Notes under the pieces: generated by a model | Database searches by the model: none | What the model was told of the DNA's origin: nothing | Seen by the model: the letters and a program-made list of their open reading frames with translations, nothing else | Translations under genes and position numbers: made by a program | Shown here: positions 50,360-58,912 of the stretch, piece after piece | How positions within the stretch are numbered: position 1 is the first letter of the stretch | How the letters are laid out: each line of letters starts with the position of its first letter | DNA from: Ferrithrix thermotolerans DSM 19514 | GTDB lineage: Bacteria; Actinomycetota; Acidimicrobiia; Acidimicrobiales; CAIXPF01 | Length of the DNA: 64,000 bases | NCBI GenBank assembly: GCA_945906305.1 | Contig: CAMDQT010000001.1 | Coordinates: 1-64,000, forward strand | Direction of reading: 5' to 3'

Positions 50360-53300
50360 TGGCCGAGGTGGTCTGTTCGGGCTGGAACTGCCAGCCGGTC
50401 TCCTCGCCGACCTCAATGCCGAGCCGTCCTGCCTCGAGAAGTTCTGCCACCTTGGCGTTGTCTTCCAGATCGGGGCATGCCGGGTAGCCCCAGCTGTAGC
50501 GGCCGCCTCGGAAGCCCTGACGGAAAAGTCCGGTCAACGTGGTGCCGTCTTGGTCGGGGAACCCCCAATCGGAACGAATTCGTTGGTGCCAGTACTCAGC
50601 TAGGGCCTCGGTCATCTCGACCCCGAGGCCGTGCAGCAGCAGGTAGTGCTGGTAACGGTTTTCGCTGAACAGCGCGGCGGTCTGTTCCGAGACGCGTGCG
50701 CCCATGGTGACGATGTGAAACGCCGCATAGTCCTTCTCGGCCGATTCAATCGGCCGGAAGAAGTCGGCGATGCACAGGTGGGGCGATTCCTTCTGGCGCG
50801 GGTAGCTGAAGCGCATGCGCTCGTGGCGTCGGTCCTCGTCGGTCCACACGACCAGTTCATTGCCGTCCGCGTTGACGGGAAAGTACCCGTAGACGACTTG
50901 GGGCACGAGCAGGTTCTCTTCCTTGGCCAAGGCGAGCTGCTCCCGCAGGATTGGACGTATCCGGTCTTTGAAGTCACGGTCGGTTTCCATGGTCTGGTCC
51001 CCGGCACCGTCCACCGCGGCGATCGGACGGAACTGCCATTGATTGCGGAACAGCGCGGTTTCGTTGACGTAGGCCACGATCTCGTCGAGGGCGACTCCCT
51101 TGACGACCCTGGAGCCGAGGAATGGCGGGGTAAAAACCGGGTTCGCGGCATCGACTTGGGCCGAGCGTCGCGGCCCGTCTGCCGTGGGTTCCGCCGAACG
51201 CAGGCGGGAGCGTTCGGGCAGGCCTCGGCCCGTCGGTGTGCGACCGAAGTCGTCGTCGTTCTCGCCGCTACGGCGTAGCTCGCCGAGGCGGTCCATCACG
51301 CGGAGGCCTTCGAAGGCATCCTTGCCGTAGAAAAGGCGGCCGGCGTACACCTCGCGCAGGTCACGTTCGACGTAGGACCGGGTGAGCGCGGCGCCACCGA
51401 GGAGCACGGGGATGTCGGCGAGCCCGCGGTTGTTCAATTCCTCGAGGTTGTCGCGCATGATCAGCGTCGATTTCACCAACAGGCCGCTCATGCCGATGGC
51501 ATCGGCGCCGGTCGCAGTCACCTTGTCGATCATGTCGGCGATGCCGACCTTGATGCCGAGGTTGTGGACCTCGTAGCCGTTGTTGGTCAGGATGATGTCC
51601 ACCAGGTTTTTGCCGATGTCGTGAACGTCGCCTTTGACGGTGGCCAGCACGATGCTGCCCTTGGTGGACGCGGCATCAGCCTTGCTCATCCGGGGCTCGA
51701 GGTATCGCACCGCGGCCTTCATGGTCTCCGCCGACTGCAAGACGAAGGGAAGCTGCATCTCGCCGCTGGCAAAGAGCTCGCCTACGACCTTCATCCCGCC
51801 CAGCAACGGCTCGTTGATGATGTCGAGGGGCGCCATCGGCTCGGCCATGGCTTCCTCGAGGTCGGTTTCGAGTCCGTCGCGGTCACCGTCGATGATGCGC
51901 TGAGACAGCCGCTGTTGGACAGGCCAATCGCTGCGGTCGGGCTTGTCGACCTTGGTCACGCTGACGCCCGAGAACACGGCGAGCAGCGCTTGGAGAGGGT
52001 CGTACCCCTTCTCCGGGTCGCGGCGGTCGTAGATGAGGTCGAGACTGACCTGACGTTGCTCGTCCGGGATGCGGTTGAGGGGCTGAATCTTGCTGGCGTG
52101 AACGATGGCCGAGTCGAGGCCGGCTTGCACACACTCGTTGAGGAACACGCTGTTGAGGACGTGGCGGGCCGCCGGCGAGAGACCGAAGGACACGTTCGAT
52201 ACGCCGAGCGTGGTGAAACAACCCGGCAGTTCCGCCTTGATCCGCCTGATGGCGTCGATGGTGGCCATCGCGTCGCGTCGCAGGTCGTTGTCCCCGGTGG
52301 ACAGGGGGAAGGTCAGGGCGTCAAAGATCAGGTCTGAGGATTCGAGCCCATAGCGATTCACCGCGAGGTCGTGGATCCGATGGGCGACGCGCAGTTTCCA
52401 CTCGACGTCGCGGGCTTGGCCTTCTTCGTCAATCAGCAAGCAGATCACCGCGGCGCCGAACTCGCGGGCCAGGGAGAAAACCCGGTCGAGGCGCGATCCG
52501 GGGGCTTCGCCGTCCTCGAGGTTGGCCGAGTTGAGCACCGCTCGGCCGCCGATCCATTGCAGGCCAGCTTCCATGACCTCAGGCTCGGTGGAGTCGAGGG
52601 TCAACGGCACCGAGGACTGCGTGCAGAGCCGGCGGATCAGCTCATCCATGTCACCGGTGCCGTCACGGCCGACGTAGTCGACGCACACATCGAGGACGTG
52701 CGCGCCTTCCTTGATCTGGTCTCGGGCAACCTGCACGCACCCGTCCCAGTCGCCTTCGATCATCAGATCTCGGAACTTCTTGGAGCCGTTGGCGTTGGTT
52801 CGCTCGCCGATGATGAGAAACGAGGTGTCCTGCTTGAAGGGCACGCTGGAGTAGATCGACGCCGCCGCGGGCTCGTGGACCGGGTTGCGGGGGGCCGGGG
52901 TGAGGGGGCGGCAAATCTGCTCGAGGGTGCGGATGTACTCCGGTGTGGTGCCGCAACAGCCTCCGATGACCTGCACGCCCAGTTCGGTGACGAAGCGCCG
53001 GAGGTACTCGGCCAACTGCTCCGCGGTCAGGTCGTAATGCATGCGTCCATCCACGACGGAGGGAAGCCCGGCGTTGGGTAGGCACGAGATGGGCATACGA
53101 GCGTGCTCGGAGAGGTAACGGAGGTGCTCCCACATCTCGGCTGGTCCGGTGGCACAGTTGATGCCAATCACGTCGGGTCGCAGCGGGTCGATGGCGGCGA
53201 GTGCCGCCGCGACTTCGGTTCCGGGAAGCATGCGGCCGGTCATCTCGATGGTGACTTGGGCCTGTATCGGAACCTCGCGTCCGCAGGAGCGCATGGCCAA

Positions 53301-53831
53301 GCGTGATCCGGCCATCGCGGCCTTGAGGCCGAGCAGGTCGAACTGGGTCTCGATCAGCAGGAGGTCGACGCCGCCATCGAGTAGGCCCTTCGCCTGCTCC
53401 TCGTAGGCAGCGCGCAACTCGCGATAGGTGATCTGGCCTAGGGAGGCGAACTTGGTCCCCGGTCCCATCGACCCCGCGACGGCTCGGGGCCGGGTTGGGT
53501 CGGCGGCGGTGAACTCGTCGGCGACGGCTCGGGCTAGTTCTGCCCCGCGGGCGTTGAGTTCGTAACAGCGATGGCTCAGCCCGTACTCGGCCAGCGGGAC
53601 GGCGAAGCTGCCGAAGGTGTTGGTCTCCGTCACGTCGGCCCCGGCGTCGAAATAGAGGCGGTGCATGTTGGTGATGAGGTCGGGCCGGGTCATCACCAAC
53701 AGCTCGTTGCAACCTTCATAGGCCGCGCCACCAAAGTCGTCCGCTTCGAGGCCGAGGGTCTGGATGTGTGTTCCCGTCGCTCCGTCGTAGATCACGACGC
53801 CACGTTCGAGCATTGACAGGAAATCGACCAT
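50316..53831 (-). CDS. metH: cobalamin-dependent methionine synthase
   Basis: 1171 residues. Domains in order: homocysteine-binding barrel (GATGTHIQTLG, zinc Cys pair 292-293 in GGCCGTTPEYIR), pterin-binding barrel (FLIIGERTNANGSKKFR), B12 cap and Rossmann region (GDVHDIGKNLVD with cobalt-ligand His737), and AdoMet activation domain near the C-terminus (RFSYPRQ). Transfers methyl from methyltetrahydrofolate to homocysteine. No cobalamin riboswitch is evident upstream. Divergent from a cobalamin adenosyltransferase. Confidence 0.95.
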   Translation of the reverse strand: MVDFLSMLERGVVIYDGATGTHIQTLGLEADDFGGAAYEGCNELLVMTRPDLITNMHRLYFDAGADVTETNTFGSFAVPLAEYGLSHRCYELNARGAELARAVADEFTAADPTRPRAVAGSMGPGTKFASLGQITYRELRAAYEEQAKGLLDGGVDLLLIETQFDLLGLKAAMAGSRLAMRSCGREVPIQAQVTIEMTGRMLPGTEVAAALAAIDPLRPDVIGINCATGPAEMWEHLRYLSEHARMPISCLPNAGLPSVVDGRMHYDLTAEQLAEYLRRFVTELGVQVIGGCCGTTPEYIRTLEQICRPLTPAPRNPVHEPAAASIYSSVPFKQDTSFLIIGERTNANGSKKFRDLMIEGDWDGCVQVARDQIKEGAHVLDVCVDYVGRDGTGDMDELIRRLCTQSSVPLTLDSTEPEVMEAGLQWIGGRAVLNSANLEDGEAPGSRLDRVFSLAREFGAAVICLLIDEEGQARDVEWKLRVAHRIHDLAVNRYGLESSDLIFDALTFPLSTGDNDLRRDAMATIDAIRRIKAELPGCFTTLGVSNVSFGLSPAARHVLNSVFLNECVQAGLDSAIVHASKIQPLNRIPDEQRQVSLDLIYDRRDPEKGYDPLQALLAVFSGVSVTKVDKPDRSDWPVQQRLSQRIIDGDRDGLETDLEEAMAEPMAPLDIINEPLLGGMKVVGELFASGEMQLPFVLQSAETMKAAVRYLEPRMSKADAASTKGSIVLATVKGDVHDIGKNLVDIILTNNGYEVHNLGIKVGIADMIDKVTATGADAIGMSGLLVKSTLIMRDNLEELNNRGLADIPVLLGGAALTRSYVERDLREVYAGRLFYGKDAFEGLRVMDRLGELRRSGENDDDFGRTPTGRGLPERSRLRSAEPTADGPRRSAQVDAANPVFTPPFLGSRVVKGVALDEIVAYVNETALFRNQWQFRPIAAVDGAGDQTMETDRDFKDRIRPILREQLALAKEENLLVPQVVYGYFPVNADGNELVVWTDEDRRHERMRFSYPRQKESPHLCIADFFRPIESAEKDYAAFHIVTMGARVSEQTAALFSENRYQHYLLLHGLGVEMTEALAEYWHQRIRSDWGFPDQDGTTLTGLFRQGFRGGRYSWGYPACPDLEDNAKVAELLEAGRLGIEVGEETGWQFQPEQTTSAIICHHPQAKYFVAR

Positions 53832-53870
53832 GCCATCAGGGTAGCGAAGGTTCTGGTGGCCTCACGACGG

Positions 53871-53890
53871 GTCATTTGGCGTCATTTGAT
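53871..53890. repeat. tandem decamer in the metH/adenosyltransferase intergenic region
   Basis: GTCATTTGGC followed directly by GTCATTTGAT, with one helical turn between identical faces, in the 138-base region shared by two divergent cobalamin genes. It lies ~40 bases from metH ATG. A regulator-binding site is possible. Confidence 0.4.
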
Positions 53891-53969
53891 TTATTCGCCC
53901 CATTCGTACGGTCCGGCCCGGAGCCATGACGACGTGCGCTGAACTCGTGGTCGCTAGCCTGCATGTTCG

Positions 53970-54524
53970 GTGAAGATCTACACGCGTAGCGGTGATGACG
54001 GAACGACGGGGCTGTTTTTCGGCGGTCGGGTAGGCAAGGATGCGGCGGCGCCGTGGGCCTACGGCACGGTGGACGAGGCGCAGGCCGCTCTCGGGGTGGC
54101 CCGGGCATTGGTGGTGCGTGGCAGCGAGATCGACTCGATCCTCGTGTCGTTGTGTCGCGATCTCTATGTCGCGATGGCCGAGTTGGCCACCCTGGAGGAA
54201 AATCACCACAAGCTCACTCCTGGCACCACCTCGGTGACAACGGCGATGGTCGAGGCCCTCGAGTTGGTTATCGATGAGCTGAGCGAACGGTTCAGCCCGC
54301 CGACCGAGTTCGTCATACCCGGCCAGACCTTGGTTGCCGCGCAGCTCGATGTGGCCCGCACGGTGGTGCGGCGGGCCGAGCGCTTGACCATCACCGCGGT
54401 AGGCGGATCCTCGGTCGTGGTGGCCTATCTGAATCGGTTATCCGACCTGTGCTGGACCTTGGCCCGTTGGGTTGAGGCTGATGAAGGCTCCCTGCCTAGT
54501 CGCGGCGGCCTCGACCCTCGCTAG
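53970..54524 (+). CDS. cob(I)yrinic acid a,c-diamide/cobalamin adenosyltransferase, PduO type
   Basis: 184 residues from GTG 53970. PduO-type hallmarks: KIYTRSGDDGTTGLFFGG (ATP site), AYGTVDEAQAALGVAR, PPTEFVIPGQT, VARTVVRRAER and YLNRLSDLCWTLAR. Makes adenosylcobalamin from cob(I)alamin and ATP. Next to metH and followed by pepA. Confidence 0.94.
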   Translation: MKIYTRSGDDGTTGLFFGGRVGKDAAAPWAYGTVDEAQAALGVARALVVRGSEIDSILVSLCRDLYVAMAELATLEENHHKLTPGTTSVTTAMVEALELVIDELSERFSPPTEFVIPGQTLVAAQLDVARTVVRRAERLTITAVGGSSVVVAYLNRLSDLCWTLARWVEADEGSLPSRGGLDPR

Positions 54525-54533
54525 CGTGCAGGT

Positions 54534-56057
54534 GTGACCATCGAGCTGCAACTCCTGGCGGAAGTCCCTTCCGATGCCGCGGTGTCCGTCCATGCCATGT
54601 TCTCGGGCCCGGTTGGGTTCTCGGGCCTGGTTGGCCCTGCTGCGGTGTCGGCTGAGCTGCTGGCGGCGCTGAACTTCGAGGCCAAGGCCGACCAACTGCA
54701 AGTCGTCCCCGTCGATGGCCGGGTCGTGGTGCTGGTGGGTCTGGGCGACCTCGAAGCAGTACAGCCCGCGACGTTGCGTCGGGTCGGCGCCCAAATCACT
54801 CGGGCCGGTAAGAAGCACGCTCGCATCTCGGTGGCCGTTCTGGCTGATCTTGACGCCGCCCGGCGCGGCGCGCCGCGTGGTGGCGAGTCCGATGGGTCGG
54901 CCTTGGCCGGCGATTCATCGGCGGAGGCGCAGGCCCTAACCGAGGGTCTGTTGCTCGCCGGATACGAGTTCACCCGGCACAAGTCGGGGCCATCAAAGAC
55001 GGCGCTGGAAACGATTGAACTAGTCGTCGCCGACGACGGTGCTCGGGCCGGAGCCGAGCGGGGCCGGGTCTTGGCGGAGGCGGTGTTCGTCACCCGAGAC
55101 TTGGTGAACGAGCCTGGGGGTTCGCTGACCCCCCGCCGCTTGGCCAACCGAGCCCGGCGTTTGGCCAAGCAGGGTGGGTTCGAGGCCACGGTCTACAAGC
55201 ACAAAGAGCTGGTGGACATGGGAATGGGTGGCCTGCTCGGCGTGAACAGGGGCTCAACGGAGCCAGCGAGGTTCGTGGAGTTGCGATATCAGCCCAGCGG
55301 CGAGTCCCGGGGCACGGTGGCGCTGGTTGGCAAAGGCATCACCTTCGATAGCGGCGGGCTGTCCCTCAAGACCGCGGCTGGCATGATGACCATGAAGTGC
55401 GACATGGCCGGGGCCGCGGCCGTGCTCGGAGCCTTCTTGGCCATCAGCCGCCTTCGTCCCGCGGTGGAGGTTCGGGGTTATCTGCCCATGACGGACAACA
55501 TGACTGGTGGCGATGCCACTCGGCCCGGTGATGTGTTTCGGCTGCGCAACGGCAAGACGATCGAGGTGCTGAACACTGACGCAGAAGGTCGGCTGATTCT
55601 CGCTGATGCTCTGTCGCTGGCATCGGAAGCCCGTCCGGACGCCATCATCGATCTTGCCACCCTCACCGGGGCTTGCGTGACGGCGCTGGGAACGAAGATG
55701 GCGGGTTTGATGGGCCACAACGACGACTGGCTGCAGCAGGTGGAAGCCGCCGCCGCGGCGAGTGGCGAGCCGGTGTGGCGGCTGCCGCTGCCTCCCGAAT
55801 ACCGCAAGCAGTACGAGTCGAACGTGGCCGACATGAAGAACATCGGCAGCGGCCCGGGCGGTGCGCTCGTGGCCGGGCTCCTGCTCAGCGAGTTCGTTGG
55901 CGAGGGCCTGGCCTGGGCGCATCTCGACATCGCCGGACCTGCCTTCACCGAGGCCGAGGACGCCGAGGTGACCAAGGGCGGCACCGGCTTTGGGGTGCGG
56001 CTGCTGGTCGAGCTCGTCGAACGGTTCGAACGGTTCGAAAAGTCCGGCACCGAATAG
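54534..56057 (+). CDS. pepA: leucyl aminopeptidase (M17)
   Basis: 507 residues from GTG 54534. C-terminal catalytic domain is clear: LVGKGITFDSGGLSLK, MTIKCDMAG-like MKCDMAGAAAV, signature NTDAEGRLILADAL and ATLTGACVTALG. Two metal ions are bound by the Lys, Asp and Glu in these motifs. The N-terminal domain is less conserved. Ends 1 base before the convergent gene at 56059. Confidence 0.94.
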   Translation: MTIELQLLAEVPSDAAVSVHAMFSGPVGFSGLVGPAAVSAELLAALNFEAKADQLQVVPVDGRVVVLVGLGDLEAVQPATLRRVGAQITRAGKKHARISVAVLADLDAARRGAPRGGESDGSALAGDSSAEAQALTEGLLLAGYEFTRHKSGPSKTALETIELVVADDGARAGAERGRVLAEAVFVTRDLVNEPGGSLTPRRLANRARRLAKQGGFEATVYKHKELVDMGMGGLLGVNRGSTEPARFVELRYQPSGESRGTVALVGKGITFDSGGLSLKTAAGMMTMKCDMAGAAAVLGAFLAISRLRPAVEVRGYLPMTDNMTGGDATRPGDVFRLRNGKTIEVLNTDAEGRLILADALSLASEARPDAIIDLATLTGACVTALGTKMAGLMGHNDDWLQQVEAAAAASGEPVWRLPLPPEYRKQYESNVADMKNIGSGPGGALVAGLLLSEFVGEGLAWAHLDIAGPAFTEAEDAEVTKGGTGFGVRLLVELVERFERFEKSGTE

Positions 56058-56058
56058 G

Positions 56059-56622
56059 TCAGCCTCGCCCCGGTAGTCCGACCACGCCGTGTAGCGCCGC
56101 GTTGCGCCAGCGGTCGTGGTCGGCCTGGCGGTCTTCAGGTAGCCGGGTGAGCTGCGCTCGGGTGGCCGGTGGCAGCTTTCGGCGGACCAGTAGCCGATCC
56201 TCACCCCAGCGTTGGGCGAACCCGAATCCAACACAACGATGCACGGTACGTTGAACCGGACCCCAGCGACCCAGGCCGGTGCCGAGGCCGAGGATTCTGG
56301 CCGTGTGGGTGAGATCGAGCACGAAACCATCGGCCTCCTCGTCGAATCGGCTCGCGAGGTGTCGGACCAGAAGGACCGACGCCGGTCCGACGATGCCGAG
56401 CCAGAACTGCTCGACGTAGGACGATCGCGGATCCATACCGACCCGATCGATGACCGGGTCGGGCCACGGGAGGATGGTGAAGTGCGTCACCGCGGGCCGC
56501 GACGGGTTCTCGACGACCGGCGGGACGGTCTCGGTGGGCCGAACGAAATGGGACGGGAACAGCTCATCGGCCGTGGGCGGGGGCGACAAAGGGGTGGGAC
56601 GCACCGGAACTCCTGGTAGCAA
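56059..56622 (-). CDS. protein of unknown function
   Basis: 187 residues. After a Pro-rich N-terminus come DPRSSYVEQFWLGIVGPASVLLVRHLASRF, read in two parts, HTARILGLGTGLGRWGPVQRT and VRRKLPPATRAQL; the middle recalls a winged-helix-like module. I recognise no named family, though DPRS-YVE-FWL-type proteins seem to recur in high-GC actinobacteria (from memory). Divergent from the sirtuin across an AT-rich gap. Confidence 0.65.
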   Translation of the reverse strand: MLPGVPVRPTPLSPPPTADELFPSHFVRPTETVPPVVENPSRPAVTHFTILPWPDPVIDRVGMDPRSSYVEQFWLGIVGPASVLLVRHLASRFDEEADGFVLDLTHTARILGLGTGLGRWGPVQRTVHRCVGFGFAQRWGEDRLLVRRKLPPATRAQLTRLPEDRQADHDRWRNAALHGVVGLPGRG

Positions 56623-56644
56623 GAAACCAGTTGCAGGGAAGATA

Positions 56645-56672
56645 TTTCAATATATATCAGTATGTTTCAATA
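56645..56672. repeat. AT-rich direct repeats in a divergent promoter region
   Basis: TTTCAATA occurs at 56645-56652 and 56665-56672, exactly 20 bases (two helical turns) apart, in a short AT-rich patch that stands out from the surrounding GC-rich DNA. It lies between the start of the 56059 gene and sirtuin ATG 56725. Confidence 0.45.
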
Positions 56673-56724
56673 CTGCAACCGGCGGGCGCCCACGCGCTGC
56701 GGAGGCGGTGGCTAACGTGTCGAC

Positions 56725-57492
56725 ATGGGTGACACTGAACTGTTGGCTCGTGCTGCTGCGCTCGTCGCTAGCGCCCAGCGGATCGTGGTGCTGACCGGGG
56801 CCGGTATCTCGACGGACAGCGGGATCCCCGACTTCCGAGGTCCGAACGGGGTGTGGACGAAGAACCCCGCCGCCGAGAAATCGGCCACGATCCAGAACTA
56901 CGTGGCCGATCCCGCCGTGCGCAAGGCGGCGTGGCAGAACCGCCTGCATTCGCCCAACTGGTCGGCCCAACCGAACCTCGGGCACCGCGCCCTCGCCGCG
57001 CTTGGTCAAACGGGTCGTTTGCACACCCTCATCACCCAGAACGTGGACGGCTTGCACCAAGCGGCGGGAAGCGATCCTGGCTCCATCGTGGAGATCCATG
57101 GCACGGTCCGCGAGGTGATGTGTTTGTCCTGCGACGAGCGGGCGCCCATGCAGCGGGCCTTGGCCCGTGTCGAAGCGGGCGAGGACGATCCGGCCTGCCG
57201 TAGCTGCGGAGGCATTTTGAAGTCGGCCACGATCAGCTTTGGCCAGTCCTTGGTCATGGATGACCTCGCTCGAGCCGAGCACGCCGCTCGGCAGTGTGAC
57301 TTGATGCTCGCCGTGGGTACGACGTTGTCGGTGTACCCCATTGCCGACGTGGTGCCGGTGGCCAGGCGAAACGGCGCGTCGGTGATCATCGTCAACGGCG
57401 AGCCGACTGCCATGGACAGCTTGGCCGATGTGTTGGTGCGCGGCTCGATTGCCGATGTGCTGCCCATCATCGTGGGCGCCGCGGTCGAATAG
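56725..57492 (+). CDS. Sir2-family NAD-dependent protein deacylase
   Basis: 255 residues. GAGISTDSGIPDFRGPNGVW (NAD pocket), LITQNVDGLHQAAG, catalytic His in IHGTVRE, zinc Cys in MCLSCDE and CRSCGGIL. Removes acyl groups from lysines using NAD. Typical length for bacterial class U/III sirtuins. Confidence 0.95.
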   Translation: MGDTELLARAAALVASAQRIVVLTGAGISTDSGIPDFRGPNGVWTKNPAAEKSATIQNYVADPAVRKAAWQNRLHSPNWSAQPNLGHRALAALGQTGRLHTLITQNVDGLHQAAGSDPGSIVEIHGTVREVMCLSCDERAPMQRALARVEAGEDDPACRSCGGILKSATISFGQSLVMDDLARAEHAARQCDLMLAVGTTLSVYPIADVVPVARRNGASVIIVNGEPTAMDSLADVLVRGSIADVLPIIVGAAVE

Positions 57493-57493
57493 G

Positions 57494-57525
57494 CTGTTCT
57501 CGACCCTATCTGTTCTCGACCCTAT
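57494..57525. repeat. perfect tandem duplication of 16 bases
   Basis: CTGTTCTCGACCCTAT occurs twice without a gap (57494-57509, 57510-57525), right after the sirtuin stop. A short inverted repeat GTTG-N6-CAAC follows. Could be a replication slippage product or a regulatory site for the next gene. Confidence 0.5.
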
Positions 57526-57618
57526 GTTGACTAGCCAACTACGGTTTAGGAACAGCAGTTCGGCTGGCTATTCGGGCCTGATCGGACCGCGTCACGAGCC
57601 AGCAGAGGAGCACATTCC

Positions 57619-58788
57619 ATGGCTACTTTCCGGGAGCTGCTGAGCCAGACCAAGGCGGAGATCCGTGAGATCAGCACGGCCATCGCCCAGCAGAGGGTGG
57701 AGTCGGAATCCGACGTCGTCGTGCTCGATGTGCGCGAGCCTGACGAGTGGGAGCAGGGTGCGATTCCGGGGTCAATCCATATCCCGCGGGGCCATCTCGA
57801 AGCCCAGATAGAAAACCGCGTTCCCGACCGGGCCACCCCGGTGATCGTGTTCTGCGCTGGTGGCGTGCGGTCGGCCTTTGCGACCAAGACCCTCGGAGAA
57901 CTTGGCTACGCCGATGTGGTGTCTGTCGAGGGCGGCTTTGGCCGCTGGAAGGATGAGGGTCGGGCCTGGCGGGTGCCTTCCACGCTCAGCGCAACCCAAC
58001 GCAACCGTTACCAACGACACCTGCTGCTGCCCGAGGTTGGCATGGACGGGCAGCGCAAGCTGCTCGATGCGAAGGTGCTCCTACTCGGTGCCGGTGGTCT
58101 CGGTTCGCCCGCGGCGTTGTATCTCGCCGCGGCCGGCGTGGGCACGATTGGCATCATCGACATGGACATCGTGGACGAGTCGAACCTGCAGCGGCAGATA
58201 CTTCACAACATCGATCGCGTCGGCGAGCCCAAGGTCGATTCGGCCAAGAAGACCCTGACGTTGCTCAACCCGGACGTGAACGTCGTCACCTATGACGCCC
58301 GTCTCGGGGCTGACAACGTGCTCGCCATCTTGGGCGGCTACGACGTGGTGGTCGACGGCGCGGACAACTTCCCGTCGCGCTACCTGCTCAATGACGCCTC
58401 GGTGAAGCTCGGCGTGCCGGTGGTGCACGGTTCCATCTTCCGCTTCGAAGGTCAGGTCACGGTTTTCGACCCCCGGAACGGCCCGACCTACCGTGACCTG
58501 CTCCCGCAGCCTCCGCCGGCGGAGTTCGCCCCTAGCTGCGCTGAAGCGGGCGTGCTCGGTGTGCTGCCCGGCATCATCGGCTCAATCCAGGCGCTGGAAG
58601 CCATCAAGCTCATCTTGGGGCTCGGAGACAGCCTGTCGGGCCGTATTTTGGCCTTCGACGCCCTGGAGTTGAGTTTCCGAGAATTCAAGCTTCGGGTCGA
58701 CCCCGACAACGAGGTCACCTACGCCAACCGTGATCGCATCGGCATTTCGGACCTCGAGGGTCTCTGCATGCCCCACGTGTCGCGCTGA
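57619..58788 (+). CDS. rhodanese-E1 (ThiF/MoeB-like) fusion protein
   Basis: 389 residues. N-terminal rhodanese domain with Cys79 in VFCAGGVRSA; C-terminal E1-like adenylyltransferase from ~residue 130: RYQRHLLLPEVGMDGQ, VLLLGAGGLGSPAALYL, DNFPSRYLLND, catalytic Cys in SCAEAGVLGVLPG. MoeZ has the reverse order (E1 then rhodanese), and the usual zinc CXXC pairs are not seen. It probably activates a sulfur-carrier protein for thiamine, molybdopterin or thiocarboxylate-dependent chemistry. Confidence 0.88.
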   Translation: MATFRELLSQTKAEIREISTAIAQQRVESESDVVVLDVREPDEWEQGAIPGSIHIPRGHLEAQIENRVPDRATPVIVFCAGGVRSAFATKTLGELGYADVVSVEGGFGRWKDEGRAWRVPSTLSATQRNRYQRHLLLPEVGMDGQRKLLDAKVLLLGAGGLGSPAALYLAAAGVGTIGIIDMDIVDESNLQRQILHNIDRVGEPKVDSAKKTLTLLNPDVNVVTYDARLGADNVLAILGGYDVVVDGADNFPSRYLLNDASVKLGVPVVHGSIFRFEGQVTVFDPRNGPTYRDLLPQPPPAEFAPSCAEAGVLGVLPGIIGSIQALEAIKLILGLGDSLSGRILAFDALELSFREFKLRVDPDNEVTYANRDRIGISDLEGLCMPHVSR

Positions 58789-58912
58789 GTGCCGCGCTGG
58801 CTTCTCGCCGCGCGGTGATGCACGGTGGCGCCTGACAGGTCCGTGACGACGGTGGGCAGTACTCTCGCCTGGTTCTCAATCCCCGGAAGCCGGTAGCCCC
58901 GAGAGAGGATCT

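Noticed and set aside
53832-53969. Cobalamin or SAM riboswitch upstream of metH
   Set aside because: The region is short and lacks a B12-box or S-box-like core on the metH strand.
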